Origin: an uncultured Dorea sp.
GTDB lineage: Bacteria > Bacillota > Clostridia > Lachnospirales > Lachnospiraceae
DNA: 64,000 bases
Assembly: GCA_910577685.1 (NCBI GenBank)
Contig: CAJTOH010000007.1
Coordinates: forward strand, 51,886 to 115,885
Direction of reading: 5' to 3'
The notes under the pieces are model-generated. The model was given only the letters and a program-made list of their open reading frames with translations. It had not been told where the DNA came from and made no database searches. Below are positions 49,646 through 58,305 of the stretch, in pieces. Position numbers and translations under genes: made by a program. Position 1 is the stretch's first letter; every line of letters begins with the position of its first letter.

Positions 49646-50308
49646 TCAAAACTTTAGTTTTCGTATATTCGGCAATGTCTCTCCATAGAGCTGCCCTTTA
49701 CCGAACAAAAGGGTCGTACCCAAGACAAATCCTTTTACGCCTTTCGGCGCGTACTCTAAAATCTTATCCGCGCTGCAAGCTCCATCCCAATAAATCTCAA
49801 AATCCATATCTTCCTTCAAAGCAAGCAATTTCGTGATTTTTTTCCCCACATAAGGCAGGTACATCTGTCCTGCGTTTCCGGGATTTACAGACATAACAAG
49901 TACTTTTTTTACTATTCTCAGCATTTCCATCACAGTTTCCACGGAGGTCCCCGGATTAATCGCTATCCCCGGTATCATTCCCGCATTGATAATACTCTGC
50001 AAAGTGGTGGAGGGATGGTATTCTGCTTCCGGATGAATATAGACCGTATCTCCCTTTCGCAGATTATCCAGAAATAAATGTATCCGGTTATTCGGATGTT
50101 CAATCATAAGATGCACGTCCATCGGCTTTTCCGTCGCTCTCGCTATGTAACGCATATCATTTAGCGACATGGCAAAATTAGGAACATAACGTCCGTCCAT
50201 AATATCTATATGGAAGGAGTCGATACCGCCCTCCTCTAGTTCCCTTACTTCTTTTTCTAAGTTCCCGTAATCGGCACACATCATAGATGCCATTAGTTCA
50301 AACTGCAT
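49646..50308 (-). CDS. Ribulose-phosphate 3-epimerase family protein
   Basis: 220 residues of a TIM barrel. The family blocks are present: FHIDIMDGRYVPNFAMSLND (metal-binding His and Asp), MDVHLMIEHPNNRIHLFLDN and a C-terminal YWDGACSADKILEYA carrying the second catalytic Asp. The flexible loop is MSVNPGNAGQMYLPYVGKKI, where standard Rpe has NPGFGGQ, so the substrate may differ. It is the last gene of the glycan island, 34 bases after the DUF4422 gene, which suggests a role in making a pentose- or heptulose-derived precursor rather than in central metabolism. A second housekeeping rpe would be expected elsewhere. Confidence 0.85.
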   Translation of the reverse strand: MQFELMASMMCADYGNLEKEVRELEEGGIDSFHIDIMDGRYVPNFAMSLNDMRYIARATEKPMDVHLMIEHPNNRIHLFLDNLRKGDTVYIHPEAEYHPSTTLQSIINAGMIPGIAINPGTSVETVMEMLRIVKKVLVMSVNPGNAGQMYLPYVGKKITKLLALKEDMDFEIYWDGACSADKILEYAPKGVKGFVLGTTLLFGKGQLYGETLPNIRKLKF

Positions 50309-50342
50309 AATTTATACTTCAACTCCCCATTTCTATCTCTTT

Positions 50343-51428
50343 CTATGTCAAAAATCTGCAACCCGAATGTGTAATATTCAGCCTGTCTCTGTTGACCATA
50401 AAATACAAGGTCGCAAGAGTTTCTCCCATATACCCTATATACCGGTCCTGTCTTTCCTCACCTCTCGGCACGCTGAGTTCTTCTGTCCGCTCTAAAATTG
50501 GGAAAAGCCACTTACAATATTCCTCCAATACCTCTTTCCGCGCCAGCATAATATTATAGTTATATAAATATTGCTGCTTTAAGACCTCCCGTAATTTTAC
50601 CGCATACTCCGGCTGCAGCTCCTCTATAGCCGACACAAGGGCTTCCCAATCCACCTCCGCCAGATATCTCTCATGATGAGCTTCAATGTCCGGTCTATAC
50701 ATCATCGGATACGGAAGAACCACATCCACGTTATTATCCGTCAATTTAAGGACGTCGTCTCTTGTCAATTCTAAAATCCTGCGGTAATGCACCAGACCGA
50801 AATATTCATTTTGATCTGTCTCTCCTTTGGGGAGCAGCAGATTCTTCCATATCCAATAAAGCGCCGTAAGTTCCGAATAATTTCCGTTCTTTTTAGAAAT
50901 ATTATCGCCGTCACAGTCTAAAACATCTGCGACACGTTCCTCGCAAAGCGCCGCTCCGACCTGAATCGGAGTAATCCACTCCGGCATCCGGTATTCGGCG
51001 GCGATTTGCCAGTCCTTATAGGACTTAGCCATAAACATATGTATTTCTGCCTTATGAAACCCAACAGGCAGCGCTGCCAGAGGCAGAAACGCCTTGCAGC
51101 AAACATTATAAAAACTCATTAACTTAGCCCATCTTGAGGAAGTCAGACGGACATGACAATGCAGGCCATGCCTGTCGAGAGCCATTTCGATTTCCGGCAT
51201 AACATTCTCAGGCGTGGCAATCAAAATTTCAACATTACTTTTTTCGGCGTCAGAAAGCGTATGAGCGAATGTTTCCAATTCTAACACAGGAATACCCGAA
51301 AGCGCCTCTGCATTTGTCCCCCTCTGTGTGACCAGAAAACAGGAAACCTCCCTCTGAGGATAGATGCTGCGTATAGCTTCATATGCTCCAAGCGCCATCC
51401 CCTGCGCCCCGTAGATGATTAAGTTCAT
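50343..51428 (-). CDS. DUF4422 glycosyltransferase-like protein with an N-terminal Rossmann module
   Basis: 361 residues. Residues 1-100 are a Rossmann-like unit (NLIIYGAQGMALGAYEAIRS, GIPVLELETFAHTL, NVEILIATPENVMPEIEMAL). Residues 128-360 are DUF4422, found in capsule loci and probably a glycosyltransferase: IHMFMAKSYKDWQ, NISKKNGNYSELTALYWIWK, EYFGLVHYRRILELTRDDVL and ITHSGCRFLT. It is one of seven proteins in this island carrying a version of the N-terminal module. The acceptor and donor are unknown. Confidence 0.8.
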   Translation of the reverse strand: MNLIIYGAQGMALGAYEAIRSIYPQREVSCFLVTQRGTNAEALSGIPVLELETFAHTLSDAEKSNVEILIATPENVMPEIEMALDRHGLHCHVRLTSSRWAKLMSFYNVCCKAFLPLAALPVGFHKAEIHMFMAKSYKDWQIAAEYRMPEWITPIQVGAALCEERVADVLDCDGDNISKKNGNYSELTALYWIWKNLLLPKGETDQNEYFGLVHYRRILELTRDDVLKLTDNNVDVVLPYPMMYRPDIEAHHERYLAEVDWEALVSAIEELQPEYAVKLREVLKQQYLYNYNIMLARKEVLEEYCKWLFPILERTEELSVPRGEERQDRYIGYMGETLATLYFMVNRDRLNITHSGCRFLT

Positions 51429-51510
51429 ATATTACCTTCACCGTCTTTCTTATGTAATCTTTTCTGATACATCAGATGCAATCCGCCTTGGTTTTCGCAT
51501 ACATCTCTTC

Positions 51511-53643
51511 TTATCTATCAAAAATGTTAAATGTTCTTGAAAAATATTCGTCTGTTAAAACCATAGACATCATTTTTTCACATTCTATATCCGTATATTC
51601 TTTTCCTATAAATCCAACTAGCATATCCGGTATCGTCTTTTTGATACACTCTGACAGAATTGAGGGATGCAGATTAGAAATTTCTTCTGCAAATTGAAGC
51701 ATTTCCTCCTGCATTTCCATAACCATATCTATTTCCTCCCGGCTCCTTTTTTCTTGGAAAAACACAGGCCTCAAATCCTCAGAAATATGATTTAAGGTTG
51801 CCTCCGGCGACGTAAGCATCAGTTCAAAAAACAGGTAGAATCTATATATGTTGACATCTAACTCAAAATCCCCTTTCGGCGGATAAAATGATACGACATT
51901 AATATTATTTTCCCGCTCAATATCCTCTGTATTCCGCTTCAAAAAATAAAAGCCTTGAAGCTCATTCTGTAATAATTTCCTCATACCATTCTGAATCGTG
52001 CCGGCAGCCACAAAATCAATAAAGGCCAGTTTCTTTTTTGTATGGATATCGTTCTTTTTCAGATAATTCAAATAATTTGTCCGTTCCTCCAGACACCTTT
52101 CTAAAATCCATGAAGAATATTTCACCGCCAGTTTCATAATTGTATCCCAATCATAACCTTCCGCCGATTCCGGAAGCCTCAAATTAAAACGGTTTTCGAA
52201 CAATCCTAATATGGAGCCTCTATATTCATGGGACAGAACAAAGTCTATATCCCTTTGTTCAAAAGTGGATGCCGCGTATAAAGCCCGCCTTGACGCATAT
52301 ATATATTTACCTTCCGGGAAATCCATAATTTTTTGATTCTTTGAAATAACAGAACATATTTTTTGTAATACAAAAGCATCTCTTGAAGGATAGATGACGC
52401 AGTCACATTTACTCTCGATTATATTTTTTATCAGCCAGCATGAAAAATATAAAATTTCCGGTGCGATGAACAAGTATGCAATATCTCTAAAATCCTCTAT
52501 TCTCAATTTACCTTTTGTACCATATAAGGCGAACGGATTATCGAAAGCCCGATTGCAGAATAATCCTATAGAAACTCTGTCCAATAAGGCTTCTGCTTTA
52601 TCAATAATTACGTTATACGATGAATTTTCAAGCATTTCCATCTTATTCATTATGAGAAATACATCTAATCCGGCATTTTCTGCGCTTCTACCGTCCGCAT
52701 TTTCATTATCTCCTATATGAATTGCATTTTTTCGGCGCGTGTCCTGCTCAATAAATTTTTCAAACAGCCCGTCGCTTTTAGAATATCCCTGTTCGCAGGA
52801 TACATAGATATCCTTGTAGCCCGTATAACCACATTCCTGCAATATATCCTTTAAAATCACAGACGGCAGGTACATATCAGATATCAAATATACTTGTTTT
52901 TTCTCTTTTATTTCATCAAAAAACTTCAGCATACTCTTTCTTGCACACAAAAATTTCTTTTCTGTTTTTATTTCTTTATCCAAATATCTTAACAGGACGT
53001 CTTTGGAACATTCCGTCATGTCTCCAATCTCATCATATATCTGATAAATAGTCGGATTCATTCCTTTCTTATAACAGTTGTCCTCCGCCTTTATTCGAAT
53101 CCGGGCAAACTCTTGTATCCCATCCACCGCCTTTATAAGAGCCGCCTCGACAATTTCAAAAATATCTTTTGGGAACATAGTTTTTCGCACAAGTAACGTG
53201 TCAAAAATATCAAAAGTCACAATATCATGGCTTTCACAGGCGCTTTTTAAATCACACCAATTTTTATGAAAATACGGGATGTCATTCTCATGATTGCAGA
53301 ATATTTCTGCAAGATTTCGCCCTCTTACGTCTCCAACAAAAATATTGTTCTCACTTGTAAACTTTTCAATCCGATGATAAATCATCCCCAATATAGCCGG
53401 ACGGGCGACAATCACAATCTTTTTAACGTTAAGCTCAAGTACTTCTTTATAGTCGACGATAACCTTCCCATATATTTCACCGCTCTTTTGTTTACCGTCC
53501 ATCAGCCCGACAATGTTATATTCCTGAATCCTTGGAATTAGTTTTCCTGCGTCGACACCAATTCCGTAAATGACAATTGGTTCCTTTACATCCGTATAAT
53601 TTTCTTTAAATTCCGTATATATATATTCTTCCTGATTATACAT
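51511..53643 (-). CDS. HAD-like hydrolase domain protein with an N-terminal Rossmann module
   Basis: About 710 residues. A Rossmann-type unit at about 15-120 (EPIVIYGIGVDAGKLIPRIQ, YKEVLELNVKKIVIVARPAI) is followed by a HAD domain whose motif I is IVTFDIFDTLLVRKTMFPKD and whose later motifs are QVYLISDMYLPSVILKD and NAIHIGDNENADGRSAENAG. The long C-terminal region (about 360-710) includes DCVIYPSRDAFVLQKICSVI and KLAFIDFVAAGTIQNGMRKL. ATG at 53643 has GGAAAGG upstream and overlaps the end of the GT4 gene by 8 bases. Such HAD proteins occur in glycosylation loci; phosphatase activity is likely, the substrate unknown. Confidence 0.75.
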   Translation of the reverse strand: MYNQEEYIYTEFKENYTDVKEPIVIYGIGVDAGKLIPRIQEYNIVGLMDGKQKSGEIYGKVIVDYKEVLELNVKKIVIVARPAILGMIYHRIEKFTSENNIFVGDVRGRNLAEIFCNHENDIPYFHKNWCDLKSACESHDIVTFDIFDTLLVRKTMFPKDIFEIVEAALIKAVDGIQEFARIRIKAEDNCYKKGMNPTIYQIYDEIGDMTECSKDVLLRYLDKEIKTEKKFLCARKSMLKFFDEIKEKKQVYLISDMYLPSVILKDILQECGYTGYKDIYVSCEQGYSKSDGLFEKFIEQDTRRKNAIHIGDNENADGRSAENAGLDVFLIMNKMEMLENSSYNVIIDKAEALLDRVSIGLFCNRAFDNPFALYGTKGKLRIEDFRDIAYLFIAPEILYFSCWLIKNIIESKCDCVIYPSRDAFVLQKICSVISKNQKIMDFPEGKYIYASRRALYAASTFEQRDIDFVLSHEYRGSILGLFENRFNLRLPESAEGYDWDTIMKLAVKYSSWILERCLEERTNYLNYLKKNDIHTKKKLAFIDFVAAGTIQNGMRKLLQNELQGFYFLKRNTEDIERENNINVVSFYPPKGDFELDVNIYRFYLFFELMLTSPEATLNHISEDLRPVFFQEKRSREEIDMVMEMQEEMLQFAEEISNLHPSILSECIKKTIPDMLVGFIGKEYTDIECEKMMSMVLTDEYFSRTFNIFDR

Positions 53644-55021
53644 ATTCAAAAACCTTTCCAACTGCCTGTAGAAGATTATACTCAAAAATTGCTTCCGAAA
53701 AATTCGTATTATATACCTTTCGCGCACGTTGTCCCATCTCCGGAAGTTTGTCCGAGTTCCGGAGACACCATCGGATTTTCTCAGTTAATTCCACCTCATT
53801 CTCAGACTGAAAAATAATCCCGTCCCAACCATCCTTAAAATAATCGGAAACCGCTGCTGCTGTCGAGATTATTGGAACAATACTCTGCTGCGCGCCTTCC
53901 AAAACAGCCATACACAAATTTTCACTTCGAGAAGAACAGACTACAACATCTATCTCACGATACAATTTTCTTAAGTCGCTTTTCCCCAATTCTCCGAATT
54001 TCCGTACATTGCTGTGTTCTTCAATTACCTCGCCATATTCCCTAATAAATTCCTCGTCCTCCCGTCCAATAAACCAGACTTCAATCTGCTTATTTTCATC
54101 TTCCGATAGTACATCTAATACTTTCAGAAGAAGATCCTGCCCCTTAAGTTCGCAAACTACGCCAATTACGGCGAACACTATCTTCCCATTATCCTTTCTT
54201 ATTTTCTCCTCCTGATGAAAATCTTCCTTCACATAGACAAACAAATCTTCGATGGAGAAATCATCTCTGATTTCCAATAATGGTCGTTTTGCCAGACTGC
54301 TAACCGCATAGATATTCAGATTCTTTGGATTTATCATTCTGATTTTGTATTCCATAACCAGTGAATAAAAATACTCCGTTTCATGCAGCCACCAGATTAC
54401 AGGTATATTCGTATCTCTATTCAGCAGAAGATGATAGTTCAAAACAGTGTTTACGACGACTAAATCAAAATCCTTAAGCCACTCTGCATCCTGAATTTTT
54501 CCAGTGCGCAGCCTTTCGTCTATAATCAGAGGAATACCTTCATCGCTTATGTAACTCCGAAGCTTTCCCGGCGTTGGAGACGCCATCATAACGAAATATC
54601 CGTTTTTCTTTAGCAGAATAGCTGCGTTCAATAATGCAAATTGGGCGCCGCTCAACTGTAGATTGTCAGAGAGTAGCGCAATCTTTTTTGCCGCTTTTTC
54701 TCTCACTGGTATCCTGCAGACAGGCGCCTTGTATTTCATTCCCAAATCAGCCAAATCAAATAAATAGTATATCTTTTCCTCCGGAATCCCTAATTTCGTC
54801 AACTGCTCGGTCATCTTCCGAACATAGCGGCTGCTCATAATATACACACAATCCACGGAATAGGACGCACAGTCTTTTGGGGCGATAACCGGAAGATTAT
54901 CAACAACTGTTCCTTGCTTTTTTTCGTCATTATCAATTAATGCAGCAATCTCCGCTGTTTGGAGCCATTTTTTATAGTTTTTATATTCATTACCTGTTCC
55001 AAAAACCAGAATCTTCTTCAT
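53636..55021 (-). CDS. GT4-family glycosyltransferase with an N-terminal Rossmann module
   Basis: About 461 residues. The N-terminal module (1-95) has KKILVFGTGNEYKNYKKWLQ, ALIDNDEKKQGTVVDNLPVI and CVYIMSSRYVRKMTEQLTKL. The GT-B enzyme follows: IALLSDNLQLSGAQFALLNA, VIWWLHETEYFYSLVMEYKI, then the nucleotide-sugar half FAVIGVVCELKGQDLLLKVL, VVVCSSRSENLCMAVLEGAQ and SIVPIISTAAAVSDYFKDGW. It is a retaining transferase using a nucleotide sugar. ATG 55021 is taken over an upstream TTG. It is coupled to the downstream HAD gene by an 8-base overlap. Confidence 0.88.
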   Translation of the reverse strand: MKKILVFGTGNEYKNYKKWLQTAEIAALIDNDEKKQGTVVDNLPVIAPKDCASYSVDCVYIMSSRYVRKMTEQLTKLGIPEEKIYYLFDLADLGMKYKAPVCRIPVREKAAKKIALLSDNLQLSGAQFALLNAAILLKKNGYFVMMASPTPGKLRSYISDEGIPLIIDERLRTGKIQDAEWLKDFDLVVVNTVLNYHLLLNRDTNIPVIWWLHETEYFYSLVMEYKIRMINPKNLNIYAVSSLAKRPLLEIRDDFSIEDLFVYVKEDFHQEEKIRKDNGKIVFAVIGVVCELKGQDLLLKVLDVLSEDENKQIEVWFIGREDEEFIREYGEVIEEHSNVRKFGELGKSDLRKLYREIDVVVCSSRSENLCMAVLEGAQQSIVPIISTAAAVSDYFKDGWDGIIFQSENEVELTEKIRWCLRNSDKLPEMGQRARKVYNTNFSEAIFEYNLLQAVGKVFEYV

Positions 55022-55061
55022 GTGTTTTATCCGCCCCAATCTTCATTATTTTAGCTGTTTC

Positions 55062-56579
55062 TCACACAGAAAGCATTTCATAGATAATTTCGTTAATCGA
55101 GTAAATCGGTATCTTGCTATTATACTTTCTTATTTCCGTACATATTTCGCTCATATAATAAAATGACGTCACAATGATGGCATCTCCATCGGGAAGAGTC
55201 TTCTCGCTGATTTTATATGTGCTGATTCCCTCCGCGTAATGGGGCGGATTCTGGTCTATAACGCCTGCTACCGAGATTCCCAGCTCGTTACATTCCGAAA
55301 TAAGATGTCTTGCAAAGATACCATATCCATAAATTAATATTTTCTCTAATTTATATTTTTTGAAAAAAGAGGCTATATTTTTCTTTTTCTCCCGAACATG
55401 CATCCAATCGCTTAAGGTATTCAAATACATCTCATATTTGCTTGAATTGCGGCGCAGCACATGTTCTTCCATACTCATATAATTATTTTGCGCTGCAAAA
55501 TCCGGTATATAATCTTTATATCTTTCTTTTGCCCTTTGTACTGCCTCCAGCCATCTAAATCCGTACTTTTTATCCGGTTCCAGATGCATGCCCTCTCCCC
55601 ATTCATTCCACGCGTCAATAAAAAACAAGTCCATTCCTACCGCCGCATTTTTCGCCATTAATTTGGTCAAATACTCTTCAAAAATTTCAGGAGAACCGCC
55701 TTGAAAAACACAGCCCTCCCTTCCATATCTCGGCGTCGTATCATAAGAACAGAATGACGTATAAATCATCTTAATGTCCCGAGGATATTTTTGGGCTAAT
55801 ATTCTTTCATATGCCTCACGATAAGAATAATAAGTAGGTTCTTTTTCAATATTCGAATTACAAAGGACTCGCTTAATGTCTCCCGGCTCGTGGGTCATAA
55901 CGGCGTCTACTCCGTAATTAATACCGGCTTGTCCGCCTCCAATGATATAGAGTCCCTCTAACCCATTCTCCTTTGCCAACTTCTCCCAATACATTACCAT
56001 CTCATACAAACACGGCACATCCTTCAATACATGAATCACGAATAAAGGCTTCCCTTCATACCGTATATACCTTTTATCTTTAAAAAACGGCAACAAATAC
56101 CGAAAATGTATTTCCCATTCTTCTTCCCGTCCATATTTCTGCTGAAAAATAACACTGGATTCTTTTTTCGACGGCTCCTTTTTCGATTCGGACATCCATG
56201 AAAATCCTTTTAGGTTACTCCATGCTTGAACCCATGATTGATTTGCCCAGGAAAAGCAGAACGGCATATCAATATCAGTCCATTTCAATAAGTTTTCAGC
56301 AGGCCGTTCTAAGATTTTTTGCCCCTCTCCAAACCAGTAGTGGTAAAAGCATATCCCATCTATACTGTATCTATGCATAAGCTTTGCCTGCCACTTCATG
56401 GTTTCCTTTTCAAGCAAATTATAATAATTATCATTCCATGGCTCATGCGGCTGATAATGCCCTTCATATAAAGGTTTTGCGTTCTTTGCCGCCGTCCATT
56501 CTGTAAAGCCTTCTCCCCACCATTGATCATTTTCCGGTACTTGGTGAAATTGTGGCAAATAGTAGGCCAATAAATCCAT
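55062..56579 (-). CDS. WbsX/GH99-like glycan enzyme with a C-terminal Rossmann module
   Basis: About 505 residues. Residues 1-365 match the WbsX-like family (glycoside hydrolase 99-like domain) of polysaccharide loci: LLAYYLPQFHQVPENDQWWG, GFTEWTAAKNAKPLYEGHYQ, GICFYHYWFGEGQKILERPA, FCFSWANQSWVQAW and FFIDAWNEWGEGMHLEPDKK. The last 100 residues are the shared Rossmann unit: LEKILIYGYGIFARHLISEC and GDAIIVTSFYYMSEICTEIR. The start at 56579 has AAGGAGAG 6 bases upstream and overlaps the previous gene. WbsX proteins are associated with glycan assembly; whether they transfer or hydrolyse is not settled. Confidence 0.82.
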   Translation of the reverse strand: MDLLAYYLPQFHQVPENDQWWGEGFTEWTAAKNAKPLYEGHYQPHEPWNDNYYNLLEKETMKWQAKLMHRYSIDGICFYHYWFGEGQKILERPAENLLKWTDIDMPFCFSWANQSWVQAWSNLKGFSWMSESKKEPSKKESSVIFQQKYGREEEWEIHFRYLLPFFKDKRYIRYEGKPLFVIHVLKDVPCLYEMVMYWEKLAKENGLEGLYIIGGGQAGINYGVDAVMTHEPGDIKRVLCNSNIEKEPTYYSYREAYERILAQKYPRDIKMIYTSFCSYDTTPRYGREGCVFQGGSPEIFEEYLTKLMAKNAAVGMDLFFIDAWNEWGEGMHLEPDKKYGFRWLEAVQRAKERYKDYIPDFAAQNNYMSMEEHVLRRNSSKYEMYLNTLSDWMHVREKKKNIASFFKKYKLEKILIYGYGIFARHLISECNELGISVAGVIDQNPPHYAEGISTYKISEKTLPDGDAIIVTSFYYMSEICTEIRKYNSKIPIYSINEIIYEMLSV

Positions 56580-56604
56580 CTGATTCTCTCCTTTGCACAT
56601 CCTG

Positions 56605-58278
56605 TTATCTAAAGGTAATATTCTGCATGACGGCATTTTTACGGTATCTCGGAAGATAATTTTCACCCTCCTGATTTCCAAAAACATAGATGCCAAAATT
56701 TCGTTCCATCTTCATATAAATCTCTGAGCTTTCACCAGAAATGCCTATTGCTGTCATAAAATCCTCTTTACGAAGCACGTTACGAAAATACGGCTTATAC
56801 TGTTCATGCAAACGCCAGGCAGCTCTCCAAATCACATATTCAAAAGGTATGGAAAAGTCGAAACACCATTCATAATCAAACGCATACATCCGTCCGTCAT
56901 CTGACACCTTAAAATTGGAAAATATTAAATCTATATTTGTATATTTCAAAGATTTCTTTCCATCAAGTCGGTGCTCACCAAATACTTGGATAAACTCAGG
57001 CGATACTTCAAAGGGTATAAGTTCCTTATCATCAGGCGTTAAAAAGTTCCCAATAAAGTATTTGAATTTTTCTATAAATGCTGCCGAATCATGTCTGCAG
57101 TAATAGAAAATCTTATCCAAATCCTGCCCGTTAATGTACGGCGTTACATACGAGCCGCAATCCAAATATCCTTCAACACATTGGATATTCGGCAATCTAT
57201 TTGTCCACTTCTGTTCATTTTCCTTTATCTTTAAAATATGTTCTTTTGCATCTTTATGTAACGCCGTCTTTTTGACAAATTTCTCCCCGTTTTTTTTGAT
57301 TATTTCTGTCCGAATCTGAAATCTATCTCTTCTGCACCTTCCATATTTTTCAAACAAAAATTCTTCCTTATCCTCGCCGGCCGCTATAAGAAATGAATTA
57401 GAAAAATATGAGAACATTTTGTCTTCACAAATCTGGTCGGAAACTGCCGCGTCGTTAAACTGATAAAATCTTGGCATATCATAATCTTTACCATAATTTC
57501 TAATATCGCCGGGGCCAGGCTGAAAACTTTCAGAATAAATAGCTTCCGGTAATTTATAATCCGGCGTCGGATAGTACATTCTATGACACTTTATCCCAGC
57601 CTTCTTAATGAGCTCCGTAAGCTCCCTTTTCGAAAATGTTCTTACTCCCTCTCCCTCTGAGTAATCATTCAATCCGGAGCCTATCCGCCCCGTATGATCC
57701 TCTGCAGCGCCATTCCAATACTTAAGCCCCATCTTATTTTCTATAGCTATAATAAGTCTGCCGTCATCTGCAAGATGCCTCTTTGCTGTTTCGAGCATCT
57801 TCAAATAAGGATTCTCCCCTTCCAAATACAAAGATGAATACTCTAAAACACCTATGAGCGTAATATAGTCAAATTGTTCTGTCAGATTAGGTTCAATATC
57901 TTTGAAATTGCCTACATAAATTGTCACATTGCTGCAATCTGCATTTTTATAGGCATTAATCAGGGAACGCTTCTTCGACAATTCTATACAAACCACTTTT
58001 TCTGCTTTACTGCTCAAAAGTCCTGTCAAAGCGCCACAGCCCGCTCCTATCTCTAATATTTTTGCATGTTTGCGAATCGGATACCATTCCAGCAGATTTT
58101 CCCGTATATCCGACAAGTGGTATAAAACAGGCCAGCTTGTCCCAGCTCTTAACGCGTCTAACTCTTTGCCTTTCATGACAGTTTCCAATAATTTATCCTC
58201 TATCTCCCCATCCGAATAAATATCCTTACCGTCATAAAAGGTATAATCAATCATAATATTTCCGATATTTTCTATCAC
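56605..58278 (-). CDS. SAM-dependent methyltransferase fused to a C-terminal kinase-like region
   Basis: 557 residues from a GTG with GGGGGAGG upstream. The methyltransferase (about 55-265) shows AKILEIGAGCGALTGLLSSK, VVCIELSKKRSLINAYKNAD, DYITLIGVLEYSSLYLEGEN and LADDGRLIIAIENKMGLKYW. The remainder (about 330-520) has KKTALHKDAKEHILKIKENE, YVTPYINGQDLDKIFYYCRH and DGRMYAFDYEWCFDFSIPFE, which resembles an aminoglycoside- or lipopolysaccharide-kinase fold with the catalytic NIDLIFSNF/DYEWC region. Proteins of this layout occur in rhamnan and flagellin glycan loci. It lacks the shared Rossmann module as far as I can see. Confidence 0.78.
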   Translation of the reverse strand: MIENIGNIMIDYTFYDGKDIYSDGEIEDKLLETVMKGKELDALRAGTSWPVLYHLSDIRENLLEWYPIRKHAKILEIGAGCGALTGLLSSKAEKVVCIELSKKRSLINAYKNADCSNVTIYVGNFKDIEPNLTEQFDYITLIGVLEYSSLYLEGENPYLKMLETAKRHLADDGRLIIAIENKMGLKYWNGAAEDHTGRIGSGLNDYSEGEGVRTFSKRELTELIKKAGIKCHRMYYPTPDYKLPEAIYSESFQPGPGDIRNYGKDYDMPRFYQFNDAAVSDQICEDKMFSYFSNSFLIAAGEDKEEFLFEKYGRCRRDRFQIRTEIIKKNGEKFVKKTALHKDAKEHILKIKENEQKWTNRLPNIQCVEGYLDCGSYVTPYINGQDLDKIFYYCRHDSAAFIEKFKYFIGNFLTPDDKELIPFEVSPEFIQVFGEHRLDGKKSLKYTNIDLIFSNFKVSDDGRMYAFDYEWCFDFSIPFEYVIWRAAWRLHEQYKPYFRNVLRKEDFMTAIGISGESSEIYMKMERNFGIYVFGNQEGENYLPRYRKNAVMQNITFR

Positions 58279-58305
58279 TATAAATCTACCTCCCCCATTA
58301 ACTAA

